From contig NZ_VRMG01000012.1 in the NCBI RefSeq assembly GCF_008040105.1, positions 1 to 37,358 on the forward strand: a stretch of DNA of 37,358 bases. The letters run 5' to 3'. Source of the stretch: Lacisediminihabitans profunda. Lineage in GTDB: Bacteria; Actinomycetota; Actinomycetes; Actinomycetales; Microbacteriaceae. This document shows, piece after piece, positions 26,079-33,985 of this stretch. Positions within the stretch are counted from its first letter, which is position 1; the number at the start of each line of letters is the position of its first letter. The position numbers were made by a program, and so were the translations under genes. Under the pieces are notes generated by a model. That model saw only the letters and a program-made list of their open reading frames with translations, did not search any database and had not been told where the DNA came from.

Positions 26079-27002
26079 GTGTCGGGTGTACTGATCGGCT
26101 TCGCGATCATCGCGTCCATCATCTTCGTCGGGTACCTGGTCGGCCGCCTCGGAATCCTCGGGCCGCACGCCGGTTTCGTGCTCAACCGGGTCGTCTTCTT
26201 CGTGCTTTCGCCGTGCCTGTTGTTCACGGTGCTCGAGAGGGCGCAGGTGTCCGAGCTGTTCTCCTCGCTCCTGCTCGTGTCGCTGATCGCCGCCCTGGTG
26301 TGCTTCGCGGTCTATTTTGTGGTCGCCCGGCTGATCTGGCGTCGTGGAGCCGCGGATGTCGTGATCGGGTCGCTCGCGTCCGGTTACGTCAACGCCAACA
26401 ACATCGGCATCCCCGTCGCCGTGTACGTGCTCGGAAGCGCCGCATACTCCGCCCCGGTCGTGCTGTTGCAGCTTCTCGTGTTCACGCCGATCGCGCTGAC
26501 GATCCTCGACATCCAGACCACGGGCAGGGCGTCGGTGCGCAGTGTCGTGCTGAAGCCGCTCACCAACCCGTTGATCATCGGATCGGCGCTCGGACTGCTG
26601 TTCGCCGTGACGCGGGTGCACCTGCCGGCGCCGGTGCTTCAGCCGTTCGTGCTTCTCGGCGGTGCCGCGGTGCCCGTGGTGCTTCTCGCCTTCGGCATGT
26701 CGCTGCACGGCCAGAAGCTGTTGCAGGCGGGGAGCGGGCGGCGGGATGTGCTGCTCGCGAGCGCACTCAAGCTCGCCGTGATGCCGGTGGTGGCGTGGGC
26801 CGTTGGCCACTTCCTCTTCGGTCTGGCCGGCCAGAGGCTCTTCGTGGTCGTCGCCCTCGCCGCGTTGCCGGCTGCGCAGAACGTGTTCAACTACGCCCAG
26901 CGTTACGGCGAGGGCGAGATCCTCGCCAGGGACTCGGTGTTCATCACGACCGTCGGGTCGATCCCCGTGCTGGTGATCGTCGCGGCGCTGCTCGGGCACT
27001 GA
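26079..27002 (+). CDS. AEC (auxin efflux carrier) family transporter
   Basis: A 307-residue, ten-helix membrane transporter. The family signature GYVNANNIGIPV (at about residues 105-116) is the cross-over loop with paired asparagines, and LSPCLLF in helix 2 is also typical. Bacterial members export or import organic acids such as malate or malonate, so substrate and direction remain open. GTG start at 26079 in a purine-rich context. It is followed by a palindrome and a small tandem repeat. Confidence 0.92.
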   Translation: MSGVLIGFAIIASIIFVGYLVGRLGILGPHAGFVLNRVVFFVLSPCLLFTVLERAQVSELFSSLLLVSLIAALVCFAVYFVVARLIWRRGAADVVIGSLASGYVNANNIGIPVAVYVLGSAAYSAPVVLLQLLVFTPIALTILDIQTTGRASVRSVVLKPLTNPLIIGSALGLLFAVTRVHLPAPVLQPFVLLGGAAVPVVLLAFGMSLHGQKLLQAGSGRRDVLLASALKLAVMPVVAWAVGHFLFGLAGQRLFVVVALAALPAAQNVFNYAQRYGEGEILARDSVFITTVGSIPVLVIVAALLGH

Positions 27003-27026
27003 GCCGCGTCCCCCCTCCCGACTCAA

Positions 27027-27074
27027 CCGTCACCAACTGCTCGCTGGGCGGCACCGGCGAGCAGTTAGTGACGG
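27027..27074. repeat. Intergenic palindrome, CCGTCAC family copy 1
   Basis: CCGTCACCAACTGCTCGC at 27027-27044 and GCGAGCAGTTAGTGACGG at 27057-27074 pair at 17 of 18 positions around a 12-nt loop. Same sequence family as 36158-36205 and 37235-37290. The outer flanks also recur (GACTCAA before, GAGT after). It lies between two plus-strand genes. Confidence 0.88.
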
Positions 27075-27075
27075 C

Positions 27076-27133
27076 CGAGTGCAATTGGGCCGAGTGCAAT
27101 TGGGCCGGGTGCAATTGGGCCGGGCAATTGGGC
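27076..27133. repeat. Four tandem 15-bp repeats
   Basis: The unit CGAGTGCAATTGGGC starts at 27076, 27091, 27106 and 27121. Copies 3 and 4 have GGG for GAG and the last lacks two bases. Each unit contains the palindrome CAATTG. Directly abuts the inverted repeat at 27027-27074. Confidence 0.88.
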
Positions 27134-27154
27134 CGGGTGCGGCATCCGGTGACT

Positions 27155-27220
27155 GTGCCCGTTCGACGTGATTGGTGCCGATCGAGCGGGCACGATCGCG
27201 ACACAGGGGCACAATCGCCC
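27155..27220. repeat. Dispersed repeat, GGCGATTGTGCCC family, with inverted repeat
   Basis: On the minus strand 27182-27218 reads GGCGATTGTGCCCCTGTGTC and on, matching 18244-18280 at about 31 of 37 positions. In addition GTGCCCGTTCGA at 27155-27166 pairs with TCGAGCGGGCAC at 27182-27193 with one wobble. With the two preceding repeats it fills most of the 267-bp gap 27003-27269. Confidence 0.7.
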
Positions 27221-27269
27221 CACGCGAGCATGCCGGCGCAGGCCGGCGGATGCCGGGTACCCTCGAGGG

Positions 27270-27905
27270 GTGCCTGAACAGACCCCCGACCCGAGCGTCG
27301 AACTCACCACCCAGGGCGTCGGACCCTGGAAGGGCGAACCGCCGACGGACGAGTTTTACGATCCGGAGCTGCTCGCCAAGGGCGACTCGCGCAACGTGAT
27401 CGACCGGTACCGCTACTGGCGCATGGAGGCGATCGTTGCGGACCTCGACCTCACGCGGCATCCGTTCCACGTCGCCATCGAGAACTGGCAGCACGACATG
27501 AACATCGGCTCGATCGTGCGCAGCGCCAACGCGTTCGCGGCGGACACCGTGCACATCATCGGCCGCAAGCGCTGGAACAAGCGCGGTGCGATGGTCACCG
27601 ACCGCTACCAGCACGTGCGCTACCACACCGACGTCGCCGAGTTTGCTCGCTGGGCGCAGGATGCCGCGCTCCCGGTAATCGCGATCGACAACGTGCCCGG
27701 GTCGGTCGCCATCGAGACCTTCGACTTTCCGGAGGCGTGCGTGCTGCTCTTCGGCCAGGAGGGACCCGGTCTCAGCGCCGAGGCGCTCGCCGCGGCCGGC
27801 TCGGTCGTGGAGATCAGTCAGTTCGGAAGCACCCGCAGCATCAACGCGTCTGCCGCGGCGGCCGTCGCGATGCACGCCTGGATCACCCAGCACGTGACGT
27901 TCTAG
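27270..27905 (+). CDS. TrmH-family RNA methyltransferase (SpoU type)
   Basis: A 211-residue SPOUT (knotted-fold) methyltransferase that 2'-O-methylates a ribose in tRNA or rRNA. The three SpoU motifs are all visible: motif 1 NIGSIVRSANAF (about 78-89), motif 2 LLFGQEGPGL and motif 3 ISQFGSTRSINASAAAAVAM. The GTG at 27270 (VPEQTPDP) is favoured because the open frame upstream runs through the repeats. The target nucleotide is unknown. The stop is 20 bp from the convergent YhgE/Pip gene. Confidence 0.92.
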   Translation: MPEQTPDPSVELTTQGVGPWKGEPPTDEFYDPELLAKGDSRNVIDRYRYWRMEAIVADLDLTRHPFHVAIENWQHDMNIGSIVRSANAFAADTVHIIGRKRWNKRGAMVTDRYQHVRYHTDVAEFARWAQDAALPVIAIDNVPGSVAIETFDFPEACVLLFGQEGPGLSAEALAAAGSVVEISQFGSTRSINASAAAAVAMHAWITQHVTF

Positions 27906-27924
27906 GGGCGCGAGCAGGCCCGCC

Positions 27925-29811
27925 CTACGCCCCGATCGGCGACGGGCGCAGCTGCCGCAGGGTGCGGAAGCGCCCCTGCTTGCGTGCTCCGAGCACCGAG
28001 AGCGCGAGTGACCCGACGAACCAGGCGGCCAGCGGCAGGAAGGCAGACCAGAGGTCGCCTCCCGTACCGCCGTACATGAGCTGCCGGATGCCGTCTACCG
28101 CGTGGCTCATCGGCAGCGCCTGGTGCAGCGCGGCGAGCGGTGCCGGCAGGGTCTGCCACGGGAAGGTGCCGCCGGCGGTCACGAGCTGCACCACCATGAA
28201 GACGAGCGCGAGAAACTGGCCGACGCTGCCGAGCAGCACGTTGAGCGCGAGCACGATCGCCGCAAAGGTCATGGCGACGAAGGCCATGAAGGCGACCATG
28301 CCGACCGGGTTGGCCACGGGGAGGTGCAGCGCGAGGGTGACGAGCGCGAACAGCGCCACCATCTGCACGACGCCGAGCAGCGCCGGCGTGAGCCAGCCCG
28401 CGAGGGTCGTGCGGATGGGCCGGCGCACCGCCGTGAGCGCCCGGCGGGAGAGCGGCCGCACCAGCAGGAAGAGCGCGTAGATGCCGATCCAGGAGGCGAG
28501 GCTGAGGAAGAACGGCGCGAGACCCGCGCCGTAGTTCTTCGCCTGGGTGATGGCATCCTGGTTCACCTGCACCGGGTTGGCGATGAGATTGGAGGTGGCG
28601 GCCCGCTCCGCCGCGGTCGTCTGCGGAATCTTGCCCACGGCATCCGTGAGCGAGTCGCTCAGCGTCTTCGAGCCGGCGGCGAGTTGCGCGACCCCGGTCG
28701 AGAGATCGGATGCCCCGGTCGACGCCGTCGCCGCCCCGCCCGCGAGGCTCGAGGCCCCGCCGGCCGCGGAGTGCACCGCCGAGGCGAGCGCGGGCGCCGA
28801 GGCGCTGAGGGCGGATGCCCCGGCGGCGACCTGGGCGGCTCCGGCCGCGGCCGCGGGCAGACCGGTCGGCGCGGCGAGCCCGCCCGCGTAGGCGTTGGCA
28901 GTCCCCACCGGCGTGCCGAGGGCCTGGATGTCGGCGAGCACCTGCGGGTCGAGAACGGCTCCGGGCACCTGGGCGTCGGCGACCAGCTTGGCGTACGCGG
29001 TCTGGGCGGCCGAGGTGTTGCTGGCGAGGGTTCCGGCGGTGGAGGATGCCGTGGACAGCTTCCCGGCGAGGCTCGATGCCCCGGCGCTCAGTTGCGCGGC
29101 CGACGACGGCAGCGCGGCGGTCTTCGCGTCGAGTTGGTGCAGGCCGGTCGAGAGCCTGGTCGCCCCGGACGAGAGCGTGGCGCTTCCCGAGGCGAGGGAT
29201 GCCGCACCGGCCGCCGCGCTGGCGGCGCCGGAGGCGAGGGACACGGCGCCGTCATCCGCCTTCACGAGACCATCCCGGATGGAGCCGACCGCGTTGAGGA
29301 GGGTGATCGAGGCCGCGGAGCCCACCTGCTTCGCGATCTCCACGCGCACCGCCTCGGCGGCCTGCTTGGCGATGGTGGTGCTGAGGTAGCTGTTGGTGTC
29401 GTCGGTGGTGAGTTTCAGGGCCGCCGAGACCGGCTCGTCGCCGGAGGCGGACGCGAGTCTCGTGGAGAAGTCGGCGGGAAAGGTGAGGCCGAAGTCGTAC
29501 CGGCCGTTCTTCACGCCGGTCGCGGCCTGGGCGCTCGACACCTCGACCCAGCCGAACTTCTTGCCGTCGAGGAGGCTCTCGGCGGCCTTCCGGCCGTAGT
29601 TGGTGGGGGTGCCGTCGACGGTGGTTCCGGTGTCCTGCACAACGAGAGCCGCCGGAACTTTGTCGAGGTTGGAGTACGGATCCTGGTTGCCCCAGAGGTA
29701 GAGGCCGCCGTAGACGAGCGGCACGGTCATCAGCGCGACGAGCGCGGCGATTCCGATGCGGCTGGCGGTGAGGCGCGCGAACTCCGCGCGAACGAGAACA
29801 GGGATGGTCAT
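27925..29811 (-). CDS. YhgE/Pip family membrane protein
   Basis: A 628-residue protein of the YhgE/Pip family, related to ABC-2-type exporter permeases and to the ESX-linked and phage-infection proteins. One membrane helix follows the short N-terminus (IGIAALVALMTVPLVYGGLY). Then comes a large extracytoplasmic region of about 390 residues with Ala/Ser/Gly-rich heptad-like repeats (LASGxxxLSxGAxxLxxG), characteristic of the family. At the C-terminus there are about five more helices, including GGTFPWQTLPAPLAALHQALPM. The ATG at 29811 overlaps the stop of the upstream ABC-like gene (ATGA). Substrate unknown; the operon suggests TetR-controlled export or envelope modification. Confidence 0.9.
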   Translation of the reverse strand: MTIPVLVRAEFARLTASRIGIAALVALMTVPLVYGGLYLWGNQDPYSNLDKVPAALVVQDTGTTVDGTPTNYGRKAAESLLDGKKFGWVEVSSAQAATGVKNGRYDFGLTFPADFSTRLASASGDEPVSAALKLTTDDTNSYLSTTIAKQAAEAVRVEIAKQVGSAASITLLNAVGSIRDGLVKADDGAVSLASGAASAAAGAASLASGSATLSSGATRLSTGLHQLDAKTAALPSSAAQLSAGASSLAGKLSTASSTAGTLASNTSAAQTAYAKLVADAQVPGAVLDPQVLADIQALGTPVGTANAYAGGLAAPTGLPAAAAGAAQVAAGASALSASAPALASAVHSAAGGASSLAGGAATASTGASDLSTGVAQLAAGSKTLSDSLTDAVGKIPQTTAAERAATSNLIANPVQVNQDAITQAKNYGAGLAPFFLSLASWIGIYALFLLVRPLSRRALTAVRRPIRTTLAGWLTPALLGVVQMVALFALVTLALHLPVANPVGMVAFMAFVAMTFAAIVLALNVLLGSVGQFLALVFMVVQLVTAGGTFPWQTLPAPLAALHQALPMSHAVDGIRQLMYGGTGGDLWSAFLPLAAWFVGSLALSVLGARKQGRFRTLRQLRPSPIGA

Positions 29812-30446
29812 GAGAGCACCTGCAACGGGTCGGTGTGAAACGGGTCGGTGGCGCCGAGGTCGACGAGGATGTCGGCGGTGGCCTGGTCTGTCACGATGCT
29901 GACGGTAATGCCCCTGGCGGCGATCTCGGCGAGCGGACCGTACCAGCCGGTCGGCTCGCCGCCGTGGCGCTCGGGGGAGGTCACGACGATCGCCGATACC
30001 CCCGGGCGCAGCACGGCGAGTTCGCTGAAGACCCGGATGCGAGCGGCGGAGGGGAGCGCCCGCACCGGCAGCTTCGCGTAGTCGAGCAGCCCGTGGTCGC
30101 TGAGGAACATCCGCGCCCGCCGCCGTGAGCTGGGCGCTGAGGCGAACGCGAGTTCCTCGGCCACGATCGTGATGAGCGCGATGTCGGCGCCCGGCTCCGC
30201 CACGACCGGGGTGTCGACGAGGGCGCTGCCCCGTCGAAGCCGGTCGGGATGGTCGGCGCCGTGCACGAGTACGCGCCCGGAGTCCGGGCGGATCCGCCCG
30301 GCGAGGAGCATCGAGACGAGCATCGGACGCTCGTCGGATTCGACGGGGATGGCATTCGGCACACCGGGGCCGACGGCGAGACTGAGCGGAGGCACGGCGG
30401 CGCCGAGGCCGCTGCCGATCGCGGCCTGCTCGAGGGCGACGAGCAT
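29808..30446 (-). CDS. ABC-ATPase-like protein without nucleotide-binding motifs
   Basis: A 212-residue protein with the outline of an ABC transporter ATPase (the block GRIRPDSGRVLVHGADHPDR looks like the stretch after Walker A, and GITVSIVTDQ resembles the H-loop end), but the motifs are gone. Where GxxGxGKS/T should stand there is VPNAIPVESDER (residues 29-40). The LSGGQ signature position reads ALPSAARIRV, and the Walker B region ends in AIVVTSPERHGG without an obvious D-E pair. It probably cannot hydrolyse ATP. It overlaps the TetR stop (TGATG) and the YhgE start (ATGA), so a fixed-stoichiometry partner of the YhgE protein is likely. The family call is inference from order and context. 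Confidence 0.6.
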   Translation of the reverse strand: MLVALEQAAIGSGLGAAVPPLSLAVGPGVPNAIPVESDERPMLVSMLLAGRIRPDSGRVLVHGADHPDRLRRGSALVDTPVVAEPGADIALITIVAEELAFASAPSSRRRARMFLSDHGLLDYAKLPVRALPSAARIRVFSELAVLRPGVSAIVVTSPERHGGEPTGWYGPLAEIAARGITVSIVTDQATADILVDLGATDPFHTDPLQVLS

Positions 30447-31084
30447 CAGTCGGCATCCTTCCACTGGAGGTCCGGCCGCTCGTCGATGAAGTTCCCGGCC
30501 TCGCGCCAGCCGAGACCGACCGCGCCGAGGGTCATCAGGATCACGAGCCGGTGGCCCTCCTCGGCGGGCAGCGGAGTGCGTGCGGCCTCCTCGAGCACGC
30601 CGAGGGCGGCACCCTCCACGAGCCGGGCGAGCAGGTCGACGGGCACGTCCTGGCGAATGGAGCCGTCTGCGCGCCCGTCGGAGATCGCCTCGCGCACGCT
30701 GGACCGCACGGAGCGCAAGGCGGTGCCGGTGTCCGAGGCGAGCGGACCGCGCACGGCGAGTACGGCCATGACGCGCACGCTCTCCACCTCGTGCCACAGG
30801 CGCGACGCGATGAGTGCGAGCCGGGTGAGCGGGTCGGGGTGCGTCACGGTGTCGAGGGCGCTGGCCACCCGCAGTGCGCCGAGGCTCACCAGTTCGCGCA
30901 GCAGGTCGTCCCGGTTGGCGAAGTGGGCATAGATGGATCGGCGGCTGAGGCCGGACGCGGCGGCGATGGCCTCGAGGGGGGCCTTGGGGTCGCGGTTGAG
31001 CACGATCTTGGCCGCGGCGAGGATAGCCTCGCGGTTTTCGGTGGCGTCGCGGCGTGGCGCGCGGGCTGAAGGAGTGGTGGACAC
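30446..31084 (-). CDS. TetR-family transcriptional regulator
   Basis: A 212-residue repressor. The N-terminal helix-turn-helix (about residues 10-60) reads [14 protein letters not shown], then [29 protein letters not shown], the standard TetR pattern. The rest is the helical ligand-binding and dimer domain. The GTG at 31084 is preferred; a TTG at 31093 would add three residues, and neither has a good ribosome site. It is the first gene of an overlapping operon with the ABC-like and YhgE/Pip genes, so it probably represses this operon. An inverted repeat at 31098-31127 is a fitting operator. Confidence 0.9.
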   Translation of the reverse strand: MSTTPSARAPRRDATENREAILAAAKIVLNRDPKAPLEAIAAASGLSRRSIYAHFANRDDLLRELVSLGALRVASALDTVTHPDPLTRLALIASRLWHEVESVRVMAVLAVRGPLASDTGTALRSVRSSVREAISDGRADGSIRQDVPVDLLARLVEGAALGVLEEAARTPLPAEEGHRLVILMTLGAVGLGWREAGNFIDERPDLQWKDAD

Positions 31085-31097
31085 GAGTAGCAAGCCT

Positions 31098-31127
31098 AAT
31101 AACTTTCACAACACTGTGCAAGTTATT
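31098..31127. promoter_or_regulatory. Inverted repeat in the tetR-purA gap, likely TetR operator
   Basis: AATAACTT (31098-31105) and AAGTTATT (31120-31127) are exact reverse complements 14 bp apart, and CACAACACTGTG inside adds a second, smaller dyad. The site lies 14 bp upstream of the regulator GTG, in a locally AT-rich stretch. TAGAAT at 31152-31157 may be the -10 of purA, close enough for possible effects on both genes. Confidence 0.6.
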
Positions 31128-31194
31128 GTCGGACCCGGCCGAGTGTCTCGATAGAATGGGGTGTAATTCCCACCAAACTGAGAAGGACCCCTTC

Positions 31195-32481
31195 GTGCCA
31201 GCAATCGTGATCATCGGAGCCCAGTGGGGCGACGAGGGCAAGGGCAAGGCGACCGACCTGCTCGGAAGCCGCATCGACTACGTCGTCAAGTTCAACGGCG
31301 GCAACAACGCCGGCCACACCGTCGTGATCGGCAACCAGAAGTACGCGCTGCACCTCCTGCCGTCCGGAATCCTCACCGAGGGAGTCATCCCGGTCATCTC
31401 CAACGGCGTGGTGATCGACATCGAGGTGCTGTTCCACGAGCTCGAGGCGCTCACCGCCCGTGGGGTGGATGTCTCGAGGCTGCGGGTGAGCGCCAACGCG
31501 CACATCATCACCCACTACCACCGCACCCTCGATAAGGTCACCGAGCGATTCCTCGGCAAGAAGCAGATCGGGACCACCGGTCGCGGGATCGGACCGGCCT
31601 ACGCCGACAAGATCAACCGGGTGGGCATCCGAATCCAGGACCTGTTCGACGAGAACATCCTGCGCCAGAAGGTCGAGGCGGCCCTCGACCAGAAGAACCA
31701 TTTGCTCGTGAAGGTCTACAACCGCCGGGCCATTTCGGCCGACGAGATCGTCGCGAACCTGCTCTCCTACGCCGAGCGACTGCGTCCGATGGTGGCCGAT
31801 ACCGGCCTCGAGCTCAACCTCGCCCTGGACGCCGGCAAGACGGTGCTCTTCGAGGGCGGTCAGGCCACCATGCTCGACGTGGACCATGGCACCTACCCGT
31901 TCGTCACCTCGAGCAACTCGACCGCCGGCGGCGCCTCGACCGGGTCGGGCATCGGCCCCGGACGCATCGAGCGGGTCATCGGCATCGTCAAGGCGTACAC
32001 GACCCGCGTCGGCGCCGGTCCGTTCCCCACCGAGCTGTTCGACGAGTCCGGCGAGTTCCTGCGCTCGGCCGGCTTCGAGTTCGGCACCACGACCGGCCGC
32101 CCGCGTCGCACCGGCTGGTACGACGCCCCGATCGCCCGGTACTCGGCGCGCATCAACGGCGTCACGGACTTCGTCATGACGAAGCTCGACGTGCTCACCG
32201 GCCTTGCGACCATCCCGGTCTGTGTCGCCTACGAGGTCGACGGCAAGCGCGTGGAGGAGGTGCCGGTGTCGCAATCGGACTTCCACCACGCCGTGCCGAT
32301 CTACGAGGAGTTCCCCGGCTGGACCGAGGACATCACCTCGGTGCGGGAGTTCGAGGACCTGCCGGCGACGGCGCAGTCCTACGTGCTCGCGATCGAGGCG
32401 ATGAGCGGATCGCGCATCTCGGCGATCGGCGTCGGCCCCGGCCGCGACGCCATCATTGTTCGGCACGACCTCCTCGGCTGA
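31195..32481 (+). CDS. purA: Adenylosuccinate synthetase
   Basis: A 428-residue GTP-dependent enzyme joining IMP and aspartate to adenylosuccinate, the first committed step to AMP. The N-terminus has the catalytic and P-loop block [11 protein letters not shown] (residues 8-18, with the acid-base Asp13). [10 protein letters not shown], the IMP-binding [12 protein letters not shown] and the C-terminal GTP-binding region ([21 protein letters not shown]) are all present. Length is normal. The GTG at 31195 follows AGAAGGA by seven bases. It stands alone, divergent from the TetR operon. Confidence 0.98.
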   Translation: MPAIVIIGAQWGDEGKGKATDLLGSRIDYVVKFNGGNNAGHTVVIGNQKYALHLLPSGILTEGVIPVISNGVVIDIEVLFHELEALTARGVDVSRLRVSANAHIITHYHRTLDKVTERFLGKKQIGTTGRGIGPAYADKINRVGIRIQDLFDENILRQKVEAALDQKNHLLVKVYNRRAISADEIVANLLSYAERLRPMVADTGLELNLALDAGKTVLFEGGQATMLDVDHGTYPFVTSSNSTAGGASTGSGIGPGRIERVIGIVKAYTTRVGAGPFPTELFDESGEFLRSAGFEFGTTTGRPRRTGWYDAPIARYSARINGVTDFVMTKLDVLTGLATIPVCVAYEVDGKRVEEVPVSQSDFHHAVPIYEEFPGWTEDITSVREFEDLPATAQSYVLAIEAMSGSRISAIGVGPGRDAIIVRHDLLG

Positions 32482-32523
32482 GGACGGGGTCCGTGGCTGG
32501 GGCCTTTCGACTGCTCCGGCCGC

Positions 32524-33141
32524 TCAGACGACGCTGAAGCCCTCGGGGAGCGGGCCGCGACCGGTGAGGGCCAGCAGCAGGATCTCGCCGTCGCCGCGCA
32601 GGGCGGCCGTCGACGAGGCGAGGGATACGGCGTCCGCGATGGCTGCCGGCGGGAGACGATGGGGGAGGCCGGTGGCTCGGGACAGGTCGATCGAGTGCAC
32701 CACGAGCTCGAAGATGCGGGTGCGGAGGTACTCGGTGAGCAGGATTCCCATGCCCCCGATCGAGACGATTCGATTGGCCGGCTGGGACTCGATCAGGGCA
32801 CGCGTGCGACCGAGAGCGGCGGAAACCTGGCCGACGGGGTCGTCGCCCAGCCACTCGCCGGCCTCGACACCGCGCGCGGCGACGGCCGCGTCATCCGTGA
32901 ACTGGGCGTACACGCTGGTGTAGTACTCGGCGGCAGAGGGGATCGTCACGTCGCCCGGCTCCTCCTGGGAGAGGTAGTTCTCCACGGTGAGAATCGCCCG
33001 AGCCGTGTGCCCGGCCAGGCTGCGTACGGTCCAGGACCCGAGCCCGGGCTGGTCCCACTGTCCCGGCGTGATCTCCCGGAGAATGCCGATGAACGACTCG
33101 GCCGATCGCGAAAAGAGGGATGCGCTGGTCACGGTTACCAT
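32524..33141 (-). CDS. Maleylpyruvate isomerase-like (MDMPI, DinB-fold) protein
   Basis: A 205-residue four-helix-bundle protein of the actinobacterial mycothiol-dependent maleylpyruvate isomerase N-terminal family. The metal-binding pattern His...Glu-x3-His is visible as LAGHTARAIL and RIFELVVHSIDL. Such proteins often bind zinc and use mycothiol as thiol cofactor; this one's substrate is unknown. The ATG at 33141 (MVTVTSASLF) gives the family-like start. It is convergent with purA (43 bp gap) and divergent from the GNAT gene, whose start is 32 bp away. Confidence 0.8.
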   Translation of the reverse strand: MVTVTSASLFSRSAESFIGILREITPGQWDQPGLGSWTVRSLAGHTARAILTVENYLSQEEPGDVTIPSAAEYYTSVYAQFTDDAAVAARGVEAGEWLGDDPVGQVSAALGRTRALIESQPANRIVSIGGMGILLTEYLRTRIFELVVHSIDLSRATGLPHRLPPAAIADAVSLASSTAALRGDGEILLLALTGRGPLPEGFSVV

Positions 33142-33172
33142 CGTGGCACCGACCCCTGCCAGACTGGGCATC

Positions 33173-33985
33173 GTGACAGCGACACGCCCCAGACCCGCTC
33201 CCATCGTCGGGCGATTCGTGCGACTCGAGCCGCTGCGGCGCGAGCATCTTCCTGCCCTGTTCGCGGCGATCGGGCATCCGATCATCTTCGCCGGTGGCTT
33301 CGGCGGCGGTCCAGCCGCCTACCGGGACACGGTCGACGGCTTCATCGAGTGGGCGGAGACGTACTTCGACTGGGAGAAGGGCAATCCGTTCGCCGTGTTC
33401 GTCGTCGGCGGCCCGCACGACGGTGAGCTCGTGGGCACGACCACCCTCACCGATTTCGACCTGGCGCGGGAGGCCACCCACATCGGCTGGACGGCCTACG
33501 ACCCGCGGGTGTGGGGCACGGCCGTGAATGCGGAGGCGAAGCTCCTGCTGCTCGGCACCGCGTTCGACAGCGGATTCGGCCGGGTGCTGATTCAGGCGGA
33601 TGCGCTCAACGAGCGTTCACGGGCGGCGATCGCGGGCATCGGCGCGACCTTCGAAGGGGTGCTGCGGCGCGACCGGCTTCGGGCAGACGGCACGTGGCGC
33701 GACAGCGCGCTGTATTCGGTGATTGTCGACGACTGGCCACGGGTGAAGGCACTGCTGGAGCAGCGACTCGCCGGCTACGGCGACCGGCCAGTGCTCTTCC
33801 GCAGCCGGACTCGCCGGCTACGGCGACCGGCCAGTGCTCTTCCGCAGCCGGGCGACAGCGTAGGTCGTGGGCTGGCAGTAGTCTCGGCCGAGTGGACACG
33901 AAGCGTTCTGGACAGCGGCAGGCCGTCGTCGTCGCCCAGTTTGTGGCGATGGGGCTCATCTGGGGCTCGAGCTTCCTCTTCATGA
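33173..33985 (+). CDS. GNAT-family N-acetyltransferase with frameshifted C-terminus
   Basis: A RimJ/RimL-like acetyltransferase: VGRFVRLEPLRREHLPALF at the start, GTTTLTDFD and THIGWTAYDPRVWGTAVNAE in the middle, and ALNERSRAAIAGIGATFEGVLR near the end are typical for this group, which acetylates N-termini or small amines using acetyl-CoA. The GTG at 33173 is the likely start. An exact 43-bp tandem duplication (33765-33850) shifts the frame after residue 211. The present frame runs to 33985 and adds about 59 residues of unrelated Arg/Ser-rich sequence into the next gene. With one copy removed the protein would end in RATA at a TAG (33861-33863), giving 215 residues. The core looks intact. Confidence 0.85.
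   Translation: MTATRPRPAPIVGRFVRLEPLRREHLPALFAAIGHPIIFAGGFGGGPAAYRDTVDGFIEWAETYFDWEKGNPFAVFVVGGPHDGELVGTTTLTDFDLAREATHIGWTAYDPRVWGTAVNAEAKLLLLGTAFDSGFGRVLIQADALNERSRAAIAGIGATFEGVLRRDRLRADGTWRDSALYSVIVDDWPRVKALLEQRLAGYGDRPVLFRSRTRRLRRPASALPQPGDSVGRGLAVVSAEWTRSVLDSGRPSSSPSLWRWGSSGARASSS
33765..33850 (+). repeat. Exact 43-bp tandem duplication in the GNAT gene
   Basis: Copy 1 is 33765-33807 and copy 2 is 33808-33850, both beginning GACTCGCCGGCTACGGCGAC and ending TTCCGCAGCCG, without a mismatch. The unit is not a multiple of three. The lack of divergence means either a very recent event, an unstable reversible site, or an assembly error. Confidence 0.95.

Noticed and set aside
33511-33891. N-terminal extension of the EamA transporter into the GNAT gene
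   Set aside because: The frame is open only by high GC; the extension is Arg-rich, opposite in character to the membrane protein, and the first hydrophobic helix begins just after the GTG at 33892.
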